From Methylobacterium sp. E-005 (GTDB lineage Bacteria > Pseudomonadota > Alphaproteobacteria > Rhizobiales > Beijerinckiaceae): 57,560 nt of DNA. Made by a program: the position numbers and the translations under genes. The stretch lies in assembly GCF_022829725.1 (NCBI RefSeq), contig NZ_JAKSYG010000086.1:1-57560 (forward strand), written 5' to 3'. Shown here one piece after another: positions 35,588-44,062 of this stretch; within the stretch, counting starts at the first letter, position 1; every line of letters starts with the position of its first letter. A model generated the notes under the pieces. It was not told the origin of the DNA, searched no databases, and worked only from the letters and a program-made list of their open reading frames with translations.

Positions 35588-35608
35588 TCCGGATCGAAGG
35601 AGGTTCCC

Positions 35609-35848
35609 ATGTCTGACGTGACGACGCGCGGCCCGGCCAACCCGAGCCGGATCATCTTCGTGGCGACGGCCCTGATCGGCGTCGCGGTCGGGTTCGGCAC
35701 CGCCGACATCCGCTGGTTCACGTTGGCCGTCATCGCCTCGGCCGCCCTGCTCTGCACGGGCTACGGTCTGATCCGGCGCCGGCTTGGCTGGAAGCCACTG
35801 AACGTCGAGTACCTCGTCGATCTCATGCGGGTGATCAGCCCCCCCTGA
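35609..35848 (+). CDS. Small two-helix membrane protein, unknown function
   Basis: A 79-residue protein with two hydrophobic helices (RIIFVATALIGVAVGFGTA and FTLAVIASAALLCTGYGLI) separated by a short polar turn, and a basic C-terminal segment. The ATG follows a near-perfect Shine-Dalgarno sequence (AAGGAGGT) by 4-5 bases, which makes coding very likely. It starts 21 bases after the lipoprotein gene, so they are probably cotranscribed. Confidence 0.7.
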   Translation: MSDVTTRGPANPSRIIFVATALIGVAVGFGTADIRWFTLAVIASAALLCTGYGLIRRRLGWKPLNVEYLVDLMRVISPP

Positions 35849-35969
35849 CGCGGCACGAGACGCGGCCCGGGCGGGCGACCCTCCGGCCGACCCGGGCGGC
35901 GCAGGTCCGAGACGACCGCGCGGTGCCTCATCCCCGTTCCCGCTCGCTTGCCCCGCTCCGGAGGCCACC

Positions 35970-36059
35970 ATGACGCTCGCCCTGATCATCGCCGGCATTC
36001 TCCTCGTCAACGTCCTGATGGCCGGCCTATTCTCCCTCGTCGCCCTCTGGGCCGACTGA
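35970..36059 (+). CDS. Tiny single-pass membrane protein (29 aa)
   Basis: A 29-residue frame, MTLALIIAGILLVNVLMAGL and a further FSLVALWAD. It is a single hydrophobic helix with an acidic C-terminus. GGAGG at 35960-35964 lies five bases before the ATG, which is optimal spacing. Size and form resemble small regulatory membrane peptides, but the target is unknown. Only the strong ribosome-binding site and the clean helix support it. Confidence 0.5.
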   Translation: MTLALIIAGILLVNVLMAGLFSLVALWAD

Positions 36060-36178
36060 ACAGCGGCGGCGCTTCTCCGTGTCGGCGTGATGTCCTGTCA
36101 TCGTGGCCGGGGCGCAGACCCCGGCCACGCCACCGCGACATCTCGCCGACTCGGATCCCCGTGTGGTAGCGGCCCCCC

Positions 36179-37094
36179 ATGAGTGGTTCCGCATCGACGT
36201 CGTCCCCACCCGTAAGCCGCTCCGCCGCAACCCTGGCGGGCTTCGGCGCGATCGCGCTATGGTCGCTGCTGGCCCTGTTCACGGCGGCCTCGGGCGCCGT
36301 GCCGCCCTTCCAGCTCGCCGCCATGACGTTCCTGCTCGGCGGCCTCTGCGGCTGCCTCGTCTGGATCGCGCGCCCGGCCCGCGCCCGGGCACTGATCCAG
36401 CGCTGGCCGGTCTGGCTGCTCGGGGTCGGCGGCCTGTTCGGCTATCATGCGCTCTACTTCAGCGCGCTGCGCCTCGCGCCGCCGGCCGAGGCCGGGCTGA
36501 TCAACTACCTCTGGCCGCTCCTGATCGTGCTGTTCTCCGCGCGGCTGCCGGGATCGGGCGGCCTGCGCCCGGGCCACGTCGCCGGCGCGCTTCTGGGCCT
36601 TGCCGGCGTCGCCGTCCTGTTCGTCGGACGGGGTTGATCTCGGCTTCCCGGCCGGGGCGCTGCCGGGCTACGCGGCCTCCTTCGCGGCGGCCTTCGTGTG
36701 GGCCGGCTACTCGGTGCTCTCCGCCCGGGTCGGGCAGGTGCCGACCGATGCGGTCGCGGGCTTCTGCCTCGCCACGGCCGCGCTGAGCCTCCTCTGCCAT
36801 CTGGCCTTCGAGACGACGATCTGGCCGGCCGACGCGACGCAATGGGGGGCCGTGCTGCTGCTCGGGCTGGGGCCGGTCGGGGCCGCGTTCTATCTCTGGG
36901 ATATCGGCTGCAAGCGCGGCGACGTCCGGCTGCTTGGCGTCACCGCCTACGCGGCCCCGGTCCTCTCGACGCTGATCCTGGTCGCGACCGGCTATGCCAG
37001 CCCGGGGCCGGCCCTTGCGTTCGCCTGCCTGCTGATCGTGGCCGGCGCGCTCACGGCGGTGCGGGCCTCGCGGGCGGCACCCAGGGCGGTTTAA
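36179..37094 (+). pseudogene. EamA/DMT-family drug/metabolite permease, frameshifted
   Basis: Two overlapping frames together make one ten-helix EamA permease. The first (36179-36637) covers helices 1-5, for example LAGFGAIALWSLLALFTAASG and GLFGYHALYFSALRLAPPAEAGLINYLWPLLIV, and stops with TGA at 36635. The second continues the protein in the next frame with DLGFPAGALPGYAASFAAAF, then YSVLSARVG and ends at 37094. Removing one base from the GGGG run around 36630-36633 restores a continuous protein of about 305 residues. EamA proteins export or import amino acids and metabolites. The break is either a real mutation, a sequencing indel in a homopolymer, or much less likely programmed frameshifting. 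The stop overlaps the convergent cupin gene by four bases. Confidence 0.8.
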
Positions 37095-37519
37095 ACGCGC
37101 GGCGTCGGCCGCCAGTCCGGTGGCGCCATCTCGAAACCCGTGAACTCGAAGCCCGGCGAGACCGTGCAGCCCACGAGCGTCCAAGCCCCGAGGCTCGTGG
37201 CGGTCTGCCAGTGTCCCGCCGGCACCACGCATTGCGGGCGTTGACCGGCGGCCAAGTCCGGACCGAGATGTCGGGCTTCCGCGTCGTGCCCGTTCGGACT
37301 CGTGGTGATCACCAGCGGCGCGCCCGCGTGCCAGTGCCAGATCTCCGTGGCGTCGACCCGGTGCCAAGCCGAGACCTCCCCAAGGTCGAGCAGGAAGTAG
37401 ATCGCCGTGCCGACCGAGCGCCCGTCGACGGTGCGCGGATCGCGAAACGTCTCCCGGTAGTGGCCACCCTCGGGATGGGGCTTCAAACCCAGGGTCGCAA
37501 TCACCTCGGCTGCCTTCAT
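37091..37519 (-). CDS. Cupin-fold DUF985 protein
   Basis: A 142-residue single-domain cupin. The DUF985 signature is HPEGGHYRETFR near residue 15, then AIYFLLDLGEVSAWHRVDATEIWHWHAGAPL near residue 39, and a C-terminal VPAGHWQTATSLGAWTLVGCTVSPGFEF. The paired histidines (SAWHRV, WHWH) and acidic residues could hold a metal, as in cupins. Function is unknown; some members are annotated as sugar-binding or epimerase-like. Its 3' end overlaps the EamA gene by four bases on the opposite strand. Confidence 0.85.
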   Translation of the reverse strand: MKAAEVIATLGLKPHPEGGHYRETFRDPRTVDGRSVGTAIYFLLDLGEVSAWHRVDATEIWHWHAGAPLVITTSPNGHDAEARHLGPDLAAGQRPQCVVPAGHWQTATSLGAWTLVGCTVSPGFEFTGFEMAPPDWRPTPRV

Positions 37520-37628
37520 GTCCGTTCCCCGCGGCTGGCCCCATGCGCTGGCCCCACATGCGGGCCCATGCGCTTGCCGCCACTTGGCGCCGATGCTACC
37601 GGCCGAAAACCCTCAAGGTCTGAGAAAA

Positions 37629-38252
37629 ATGCCGAGCCCGACCGTACGTCTCCACCGCGGTGACCTGCCCGCCGATTACGATGCGGGCCGGGCGGTGGCC
37701 ATCGACACCGAGACGCTCGGCCTCAACCCCCACCGCGACCGGCTCTGCGTGGTGCAGATCTCCACCGGCGACGGCACCGCCGACGTGGTGCAGATCCCGC
37801 AAGGTGGCCCGGAGCCCGTGGTGCTCAAGCGCGTCCTGGCGGATCCTGGGGTATTGAAGATTTTCCACTTCGCGCGCTTCGATGTGGCGGTGCTCTACAA
37901 GGCCTTCGGGGTGATGCCGCAGCCGGTCTACTGCACCAAGATCGCCTCGAAGCTCGCCCGCACCTATACCGACCGCCACGGGCTCAAGGACGTGGTGCGC
38001 GAACTCGTCGGCGTCGACCTGTCGAAGCAGCAGCAATCCTCGGACTGGGGCGCCGAGAGCCTGTCGCAGGCGCAGCTCGATTACGCGGCCTCGGACGTGC
38101 TCCACCTCCATGCGGCCCGCCACCGGCTCGACGCGATGCTCGCCCGGGAGGGCCGCACCGCCCTTGCGCAGGCCTGCTTCGCCTTCCTGCCGACCCGCGC
38201 CCGCCTCGACCTCGACGGGTGGCCGGAGGTCGATATTTTTGCGCATAGCTGA
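37629..38252 (+). CDS. Ribonuclease D-type 3'-5' exonuclease (single DEDDy domain)
   Basis: A 207-residue protein consisting of one DnaQ-like exonuclease domain. Motif I is AIDTETLGL (residues 23-31), motif II is FHFARFDVAVL (about residue 78) and motif III DYAASDVLHLHA (about residue 157), a Tyr-containing DEDDy set. The HRDC domains of full-length RNase D (about 375 residues) are missing, as in the shorter alphaproteobacterial family members. It probably trims structured RNA 3' ends such as tRNA precursors. The ATG at 37629 is chosen because the upstream codons are not related to the fold. Confidence 0.87.
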   Translation: MPSPTVRLHRGDLPADYDAGRAVAIDTETLGLNPHRDRLCVVQISTGDGTADVVQIPQGGPEPVVLKRVLADPGVLKIFHFARFDVAVLYKAFGVMPQPVYCTKIASKLARTYTDRHGLKDVVRELVGVDLSKQQQSSDWGAESLSQAQLDYAASDVLHLHAARHRLDAMLAREGRTALAQACFAFLPTRARLDLDGWPEVDIFAHS

Positions 38253-38278
38253 GGATCCGGCGTCGGAAAGCCGGACCG

Positions 38279-38917
38279 TCAGGTCAGCGTCCGGGGGCCG
38301 GATGGCGTCGTGATCCGGGCGGTCCAGCGCGGGCCATCGCCCTGCACGACCGCCGGAGGGTCAGCCAGCCCGAGTGCGGCCTGACGCTGCCGCACGGCGT
38401 CCGGATCCGGATGCGTCAGGACGAGCGCATCGAGCCGCGCTCCGAAATCGGGCATCGACCGGGCGGGATTGCCGCTCTGTCCCCAGTCCATCACGCAGGG
38501 CGCGGCGCCGTCCGCTGGCCATGCTCCGTCCGGGCGCAGGCCGAAGCGCCACGACAGGGCGCCGCGGGTCATCGTTGCGGCTTGCCCGAGCAGACCTGAA
38601 TGGATGGCGAGCACGCCGTCGAGATCGTCTGTGCGGGCGACGAAGCCGCGCAGCCGCCGGCCTGACTCCCAGTCCGCGCGGACCTGCGCCGGGTCGCTCA
38701 GGCCGAACCAGCGGGCGACGAGTGGAGCAGGCGCCTCGGGATCGACGGCGATCACCTCTAGGAACGTTGCATCGCCGAGGCGCAGCAGGTGGTTGCGAGT
38801 GCCCATCTCGCGGTGGCGCCCGCCCTCGGGCATCGTGAGAATCAGACAATCGCGGACATGCGCCACGCCCTCCGCGAGATCGGGCGCGACGACGACGAGG
38901 TGATCGAGGATGACCAT
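38279..38917 (-). CDS. VOC/glyoxalase-like domain protein
   Basis: A 212-residue protein of the glyoxalase-3-like group. It begins ILDHLVVVAPDLAEGVAHVRDCL, the first beta-alpha module with a candidate metal His, and contains GTRNHLLRLGDATFLEVIAVDPEAPAP, the second module with His and Glu. The C-terminal half holds a second, less conserved copy of the fold. Family members include dioxygenases and isomerases as well as unassigned proteins. The reaction cannot be inferred. It ends near the RNase D gene on the opposite strand and marks the edge of a less GC-rich stretch. Confidence 0.8.
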   Translation of the reverse strand: MVILDHLVVVAPDLAEGVAHVRDCLILTMPEGGRHREMGTRNHLLRLGDATFLEVIAVDPEAPAPLVARWFGLSDPAQVRADWESGRRLRGFVARTDDLDGVLAIHSGLLGQAATMTRGALSWRFGLRPDGAWPADGAAPCVMDWGQSGNPARSMPDFGARLDALVLTHPDPDAVRQRQAALGLADPPAVVQGDGPRWTARITTPSGPRTLT

Positions 38918-39045
38918 AGATTAATCAGCCACTACGAACGATGGAATTCTCAATGCGAAAGGGAAAAAAGTCCAGATTTGCCATCAGCCATCCCATTTCT
39001 CGTATCCTCAGCAGCAGCGATTCTTTGCCGGTTTCAGGGTCAGCG

Positions 39046-39324
39046 TTATAATCTGTTTCGCACCCGTTTGAGGAAGGCTCTCAGTTCAGCGCCATCATAG
39101 AACGCGATATCGGCGGATGATGACCACCATAACTTTCGCAAATCTTCGTCCGAAAATTCATTCGCGGTAATGATATCGAGATAATCTCGCAGCTTCATGC
39201 GTTCTGATTTATCCTTGAATGGAGATAGGACAGTATCGATCATTTCATCTTCACTCGATACATCATCAAGAAGATCTTGGTAAAACTGTGATGTACAATC
39301 TATGAATTCTGCCGATTTTTTCAT
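39046..39324 (-). CDS. Probable immunity protein for the adjacent RNase A-like toxin
   Basis: A 92-residue acidic protein starting MKKSAEFIDCTSQFYQDLLD. It is helical, with the segment LRDYLDIITANEFSDEDLRKLWWSSSADIAFYDGAELRAFLKRV, a pattern I associate with contact-dependent-inhibition immunity proteins in proteobacteria (leucine-rich LRxxL...W.....D). The ATG at 39324 is preceded by AAGGA at about eight bases and lies one base after the stop of the toxin's reconstructed frame, which is the usual toxin-immunity coupling. The intact frame, next to a broken toxin, suggests continued selection for protection against related toxins. Assignment rests mainly on position and composition. Confidence 0.6.
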   Translation of the reverse strand: MKKSAEFIDCTSQFYQDLLDDVSSEDEMIDTVLSPFKDKSERMKLRDYLDIITANEFSDEDLRKLWWSSSADIAFYDGAELRAFLKRVRNRL

Positions 39325-39325
39325 C

Positions 39326-39978
39326 TCAGTCGCTTTCCTTAAAAGGAAATGCCGTGCGGATGCGAAATCCACGCGGGGAAGTGGGGTCATGTCTCAATTC
39401 AATGCCAACACTGTGTGTATCTCGCATGTAAAGGACGCCTTCGTCCGTACTATAGGCCTCACGTCCTGTTTTCTGATTAAAAGATTTATTATGAATTTGC
39501 GATCATCCAATCCAGAGGCGACGCGATCGACAGTTTCCTTATTGGACTCGATCGTTTGATTCACCAAATCGTTTGCCTATTCAATAGAGCTAAAACTTCC
39601 TGCGCGCCGTAGCCCTCCATGCGCGATCCATGAACGCCATTGCGATTTTTTCACACGTTCGAATAGTTCGTCATCTGACTTGCCGACGTGCCTTCCTAGG
39701 GTATGTCCTCCTCTTCCTTCCTCAGTTTTAAGATCAACTGAGTATTTCCGATCATCGTCGTTGCTGACGAATATGAGACGGACATCGTCGCTTGTTGTGT
39801 ATTCTTCGGAGCCGTTCTCACTGGTCCACTGGCCGCCGTTCGGTTGACCAGCCGGCACGCGGGGTTGACCGGGGTTGTAGGCGTGAAGAATGAGGCCGAG
39901 GCGAAGCAGCTTTATTTCAACACGCAAAGCCGCTAGCTGCCACCGCGACCGAGCGACAACGATCTCATTCGCGACCAT
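39326..39978 (-). pseudogene. RNase A-fold bacterial toxin (CdiA-CT-like), disrupted by a stop and a frameshift
   Basis: The open part (39577-39978) encodes 133 residues: an N-terminal segment with the pre-toxin linker PRVPAGQPNGGQWTS (39-53) and then the start of a bacterial RNase A domain, GGHTLGRHVGKSDDELFERV (90-109), which holds the catalytic His motif. A TAG at 39577-39579 ends it in the middle of the domain. Reading on in frame gives ANDLVNQTIESNKETVDRVA, and after a one-base loss in the TTTT run (39479-39482 on the complement) the next frame gives REAYSTDEGVLYMRD and SVGIELRH followed by GFRIRTAFPF, the expected domain end, stopping at 39326. The original gene would have been 218 codons. 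The family cleaves RNA in target cells. Base composition is less GC-rich than the neighbours. Confidence 0.7.
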
Positions 39979-39989
39979 GGGTCACCCCG

Positions 39990-40012
39990 CCTATGAACGC
40001 ATCCTTCATAGG
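39990..40012. other. Inverted repeat upstream of the toxin gene
   Basis: CCTATGAA (39990-39997) and TTCATAGG (40005-40012) form a perfect 8-bp repeat with a 7-base spacer, just upstream of the toxin start on the minus strand. It could be an operator or a hairpin in the leader. Confidence 0.45.
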
Positions 40013-40102
40013 CTAATAATCTTATTTTTCAAGATCGTTCATGCTTTGTTCGACGGCAGAGGGGCTGAAGCATGGGCGCTTCCCATCCCCTTCACCTGAA
40101 AA

Positions 40103-40125
40103 GGGCCGGGCATCGCGCCCGGCCC
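40103..40125 (-). terminator. Terminator after glnA
   Basis: On the minus strand GGGCCGGGC/GCCCGGCCC forms a 9-bp perfect stem with loop GCGAT and is followed by TTTTC. It lies just beyond the glnA stop. Confidence 0.85.
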
Positions 40126-40133
40126 CACTCACC

Positions 40134-41543
40134 TCACAGCGAGTAGTACTGCACGAACTCGATCGGGTGCGGGGTCATCTCGTAGCGCAGCACCTCGGTC
40201 ATCTTCAGCTCGATGAACGAGTCGATCTGATCGTCCGAGAACACGCCGCCCTCCTTGAGGAAGGCCCGGTCCTTGTCGAGGCTGGCGAGCGCCTCGCGGA
40301 GCGAACCGCACACGGTCGGGATCTTCTTCAGCTCCCGCGGGGGCAGCTCGTAGAGATCCTTGTCCATGGCCGGGCCCGGGTCGATCTTGTTGCGGATGCC
40401 GTCGAGGCCGGCCATCAGCAGCGCCGAGAAGGCGAGGTAGGGGTTGGCCATCGGGTCCGGGAAGCGGACCTCGACGCGCTTGGCCTTCGGGCTCTTGGTC
40501 CACGGGATGCGGCAGGAGGCCGAGCGGTTGCGGGCCGAGTAGGCGAGCAGCACCGGCGCCTCGTAGCCCGGCACCAGGCGCTTGTACGAGTTGGTCGACG
40601 GGTTGGTGAAGGCGTTGAGCGCCTTGGCGTGGCGGATGATGCCGCCGATGTACCAGAGGCATTCCTGGCTAAGGCCGGCATACTTGTCGCCGGCGAAGAC
40701 GGGCTGGCCGTCCTTCCAGATCGACTGGTGGACGTGCATCCCTGAGCCGTTGTCGCCGTAGACGGGCTTGGGCATGAACGTCGCCGACTTGCCGTAGCTC
40801 TGCGCCACGTTGTGGATGCAGTACTTGTAGATCTGCATGTGGTCGGCGAGCAGGGTCAGCGTGTCGAACTTCATGCCGAGCTCGTGCTGGGCCGAGGCCA
40901 CCTCGTGGTGGTGCTTCTCGACCTTCACGCCCATGGACTGCATGGCCGCCAGCATCTCGCCGCGCATGTCCTGCGCCGAATCCTGCGGCGGGACCGGGAA
41001 GTAGCCGCCCTTGGTCTGAACCCGGTGGCCGAGGTTGCCGCCCTCGTAATCGGTGAAGCCGTTGGTCGGCAGCTCGGTGGAGTCGAGCTCGAAGCCGGTG
41101 CGGTACGGGTCGGCGCCGAACTTCACGTCGTCGAACACGAAGAACTCGGCCTCGGGGCCGACATAGATCGTGTCGCCGATGCCGGTCTGCTGCAGGTAGG
41201 CCTCGGCGCGCTTGGCGGTGCCGCGGGGGTCGCGGCCGTAGGGCTCGCCGGTCGCCGGCTCCAGCACGTCGCAGACGATCGACATCGTTGCGGCCGAGAA
41301 GAACGGATCCAGGGTGGCGGTGGCCGGATCCGGCATCAGCAGCATGTCGGACTCGTTGATCGCCTTCCAGCCAGCGATCGAGGAGCCGTCGAACATCGTG
41401 CCCTCGTCGAAGATCTCCTCATCGATGAGCGACACGTCGAACGTGACATGCTGCCACTTGCCGCGCGGGTCGGTGAACCGGAAGTCCACGTAGCGCACGT
41501 CGTTGTCCCGGATCGTCTTCAGCACCTCGGCTGCAGTCGTCAT
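40134..41543 (-). CDS. glnA: Type I glutamine synthetase
   Basis: A 469-residue GSI, the standard length. It starts [31 protein letters not shown]; the metal and glutamate-binding motifs [10 protein letters not shown] and [16 protein letters not shown], the ATP region [15 protein letters not shown] and the Glu-flap segment [25 protein letters not shown] are all visible. The adenylylation Tyr lies in [10 protein letters not shown], so it is subject to GlnE/PII control. It makes glutamine from glutamate, ammonium and ATP in the cytoplasm. GGAGG abuts an ATG at 41552 and sits nine bases from the ATG at 41543; the latter is chosen. It diverges from glnII with a 340-base control region between them. 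Confidence 0.96.
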   Translation of the reverse strand: MTTAAEVLKTIRDNDVRYVDFRFTDPRGKWQHVTFDVSLIDEEIFDEGTMFDGSSIAGWKAINESDMLLMPDPATATLDPFFSAATMSIVCDVLEPATGEPYGRDPRGTAKRAEAYLQQTGIGDTIYVGPEAEFFVFDDVKFGADPYRTGFELDSTELPTNGFTDYEGGNLGHRVQTKGGYFPVPPQDSAQDMRGEMLAAMQSMGVKVEKHHHEVASAQHELGMKFDTLTLLADHMQIYKYCIHNVAQSYGKSATFMPKPVYGDNGSGMHVHQSIWKDGQPVFAGDKYAGLSQECLWYIGGIIRHAKALNAFTNPSTNSYKRLVPGYEAPVLLAYSARNRSASCRIPWTKSPKAKRVEVRFPDPMANPYLAFSALLMAGLDGIRNKIDPGPAMDKDLYELPPRELKKIPTVCGSLREALASLDKDRAFLKEGGVFSDDQIDSFIELKMTEVLRYEMTPHPIEFVQYYSL

Positions 41544-41776
41544 CGTGGGCATCCTCCAGGGATCGCTCGAAAAACGCGCTCGCGGCGCGCCCGCTCTCGG
41601 TCGGGCCGCACCAGTGAGCGGCGCTTGATATCCGTCACGGGCGCGTGTTGCCACCCGCAGAGCGTGGGAATCCGCGCGGCGGTGGGACGATCGGCAGCGG
41701 ATGGTGAGCGGCTCTCGAATCCGTGATCGGCAGAATCGGCGCCGGATGGACCAGAACGGATCGTCGGCGGATCCTC

Positions 41777-41792
41777 TGGCACACTCCATGCA
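41777..41792 (+). promoter_or_regulatory. Sigma-54 promoter for glnII
   Basis: TGGCAC (41777-41782), five bases, then ATGCA (41788-41792) matches the -24/-12 consensus TGGCAC-N5-TTGCA, with GG and GC exactly ten bases apart. The start codon of glnII is 92 bases downstream. glnII is sigma-54/NtrC-controlled in rhizobia, so the match is expected there. A GCACCA half-site at 41608-41613 might belong to an NtrC site, but no full dyad was seen. Confidence 0.72.
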
Positions 41793-41883
41793 AAGGCGGC
41801 AGCGGCCGTCTGAGAGGCGGCAAGCCGTTCGCGTTGCCCAGGGGGTACCCCGGTCGCGCATCGATACGGACGAGAGAACCGGA

Positions 41884-42918
41884 ATGACCAAATATAAGCT
41901 CGAGTACATATGGCTCGACGGGTACACGCCGACCCCGAATCTCCGCGGTAAGACGCAGATCAAGGAATTCGACAGCTTCCCGACCCTGGAGCAGCTCCCG
42001 ATGTGGGGCTTCGACGGCTCGTCCACGAAGCAGGCCGAGGGCGGCAGCTCCGACTGCATGCTGAAGCCCGTGCGCCACTTCCCCGACCCGGCCCGCAAGA
42101 ACGGCGTGCTGGTGATGTGCGAGGTGATGATGCCGGACGGCACCACCCCGCACGAGTCCAACAAGCGCGCCACCATCCTGGACGATCCGGGTGCGTGGTT
42201 CGGCTTCGAGCAGGAGTACTTCCTGTACAAGGACGGCCGGCCGCTCGGCTTTCCGACCTCCGGCTACCCGGCGCCGCAGGGCCCGTACTACACCGGCGTC
42301 GGCTACTCGAATGTCGGCGACGTGGCCCGCAAGATCGTCGAGGAGCATCTCGACCTCTGCCTCGACGCCGGCATCAACCACGAGGGCATCAACGCCGAGG
42401 TGGCTAAGGGCCAGTGGGAATTCCAGATCTTCGGCAAGGGCTCCAAGAAGGCCGCCGACGAGATGTGGATGGCCCGTTACCTCCTGCAGCGCCTCTGCGA
42501 GAAGTACGGCATCGACGTCGAGTACCATTGCAAGCCGCTCGGCGACACCGACTGGAACGGCTCGGGCATGCACTGCAACTTCTCGACCGCGTTCATGCGC
42601 GAGCACGGCGGGAAGGCGTACTTCGAGAAGCTCATGGAGGCGTTCAAGAACGCCCGCGAGGACCACATCGCCGTCTACGGCCCGGACAACCACATGCGGC
42701 TGACCGGCAAGCACGAGACCGCCTCGATCCACGAATTCTCGTACGGCGTGGCCGACCGCGGCGCCTCGATCCGCGTGCCGCACTCCTTCGTCAACAACGG
42801 CTACAAGGGCTACCTTGAGGACCGCCGCCCGAACTCCCAGGGCGACCCCTACCAGATCGCCTCGCAGGTGCTGAAGACGATCTCTTCCGTGCCGACCGAG
42901 GCCGCTGCAGCCGCGTAA
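41884..42918 (+). CDS. glnII: Type II (eukaryotic-like) glutamine synthetase
   Basis: A 344-residue GSII, the octameric form found in Rhizobiales and plants. It begins [22 protein letters not shown] and contains [18 protein letters not shown], the catalytic [29 protein letters not shown] and the ammonium-binding region [11 protein letters not shown]. It is not adenylylated; control is at transcription. The ATG at 41884 follows GAGAACCGG. The gene is divergent from glnA and preceded by a sigma-54 promoter, consistent with NtrC activation under nitrogen limitation, when it would supplement GSI. A terminator follows at 42944. Confidence 0.96.
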   Translation: MTKYKLEYIWLDGYTPTPNLRGKTQIKEFDSFPTLEQLPMWGFDGSSTKQAEGGSSDCMLKPVRHFPDPARKNGVLVMCEVMMPDGTTPHESNKRATILDDPGAWFGFEQEYFLYKDGRPLGFPTSGYPAPQGPYYTGVGYSNVGDVARKIVEEHLDLCLDAGINHEGINAEVAKGQWEFQIFGKGSKKAADEMWMARYLLQRLCEKYGIDVEYHCKPLGDTDWNGSGMHCNFSTAFMREHGGKAYFEKLMEAFKNAREDHIAVYGPDNHMRLTGKHETASIHEFSYGVADRGASIRVPHSFVNNGYKGYLEDRRPNSQGDPYQIASQVLKTISSVPTEAAAAA

Positions 42919-42943
42919 GACGTGGATTGACGCCGAGACAACG

Positions 42944-42972
42944 AAGCCGGGCCTTTGGGTCCGGCTTTTTTG
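42944..42972 (+). terminator. Rho-independent terminator after glnII
   Basis: AAGCCGGGCC (42944-42953) pairs with GGTCCGGCTT (42958-42967) with loop TTTG and one wobble, followed by TTTTTG. Confidence 0.9.
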
Positions 42973-43033
42973 TTCGTCGGCCGAAGGGGGCAGGGGCGCG
43001 TGGATCGCGGGCGCGAAACGCCCTCTCACCAGA

Positions 43034-43139
43034 TCATCCTGAGGTGCCAGAGCGTAGCGGACGCCTCGCAGGAGCCCTCCAGATGGCGCTGCGGTTCCTG
43101 GCCCCTCCTGCGAGGCTGCGTCGCAGCACCTCAGGATGA
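43034..43139. repeat. Long palindromic intergenic repeat, copy 2
   Basis: Terminal arms of 14 bases are perfect inverted repeats (TCATCCTGAGGTGC, 43034-43047, and its complement, 43126-43139). Inner arms GCCTCGCAGGAG (43063-43074) and CTCCTGCGAGGC (43105-43116) also pair, so the whole element can fold into one long hairpin. It is the same family as 10182-10297. It lies between glnII and the DUF2735 gene. Confidence 0.78.
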
Positions 43140-43179
43140 GGGGTAAGATGGATCGATGCTGCGCCGCCAGTCTCGCCGG

Positions 43180-43359
43180 TCAGGACCGGCGTGGGCGCTC
43201 ATCCTCGCGGATCGCGGCCTCGTGGTACCACGCGCCGCCCCCGAAGCTCGGGACACAAGCGGGCTTCGGCTCCACGGCCACACGTGGCGTGGCCCGGGCG
43301 CGGCGGAACGCGGATAGATCGTAGATCTTGGCGGGTCCGTGCGAGTCCATGACGGCCAT
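43180..43359 (-). CDS. DUF2735 small protein
   Basis: A 59-residue protein, MAVMDSHGPAKIYDLSAFRR at the start and FGGGAWYHEAAIREDERPRR at the end. The C-terminal GxxWYHExAI...ER pattern is the DUF2735 signature, a small family of Rhizobiales that, in my recollection, is often found beside glnII. AGGAGG at eight bases before the ATG at 43359 is an optimal ribosome-binding site, so the start is firm and the longer upstream frame is rejected. It lies between glnII and the PII gene and reads the same way as the latter. Function is unknown; a role in nitrogen control is a guess from context. Confidence 0.78.
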   Translation of the reverse strand: MAVMDSHGPAKIYDLSAFRRARATPRVAVEPKPACVPSFGGGAWYHEAAIREDERPRRS

Positions 43360-43529
43360 CGCGTATCCTCCTGCATCGAGTCCAAGCAGCCGATCCCATC
43401 GACTGTTCCCGTGCATGTGGGATGCGGATGCCGGCGCTCCATGGTGAAACGCGCCGTTGCCAGACATTCGTGCAGAGCGAAAACTTAGGCAGGGCCCGTG
43501 GAGGCTGCGGGCCCCGCGGGACAAGAGGA

Positions 43530-43961
<432 letters not shown>

Positions 43962-44062
43962 TTATCTCTGCGCGACGTTTGCGCATTTTGTGGGCAATTT
44001 TCGGCAGGATGTCGAACCTTTCATCATTTCTGGTCGGCGCGCAGGCAGCGATGGAGACGACG

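Noticed and set aside
36103..36786. Plus-strand open frame of 227 codons overlapping the EamA gene
   Set aside because: Arg/Pro/Ala-rich out-of-frame reading of the permease gene; no hydrophobic helices.
39302..39559. Plus-strand 85-codon open frame antisense to the toxin
   Set aside because: It has no ribosome-binding site, and the opposite strand gives a recognisable toxin domain.
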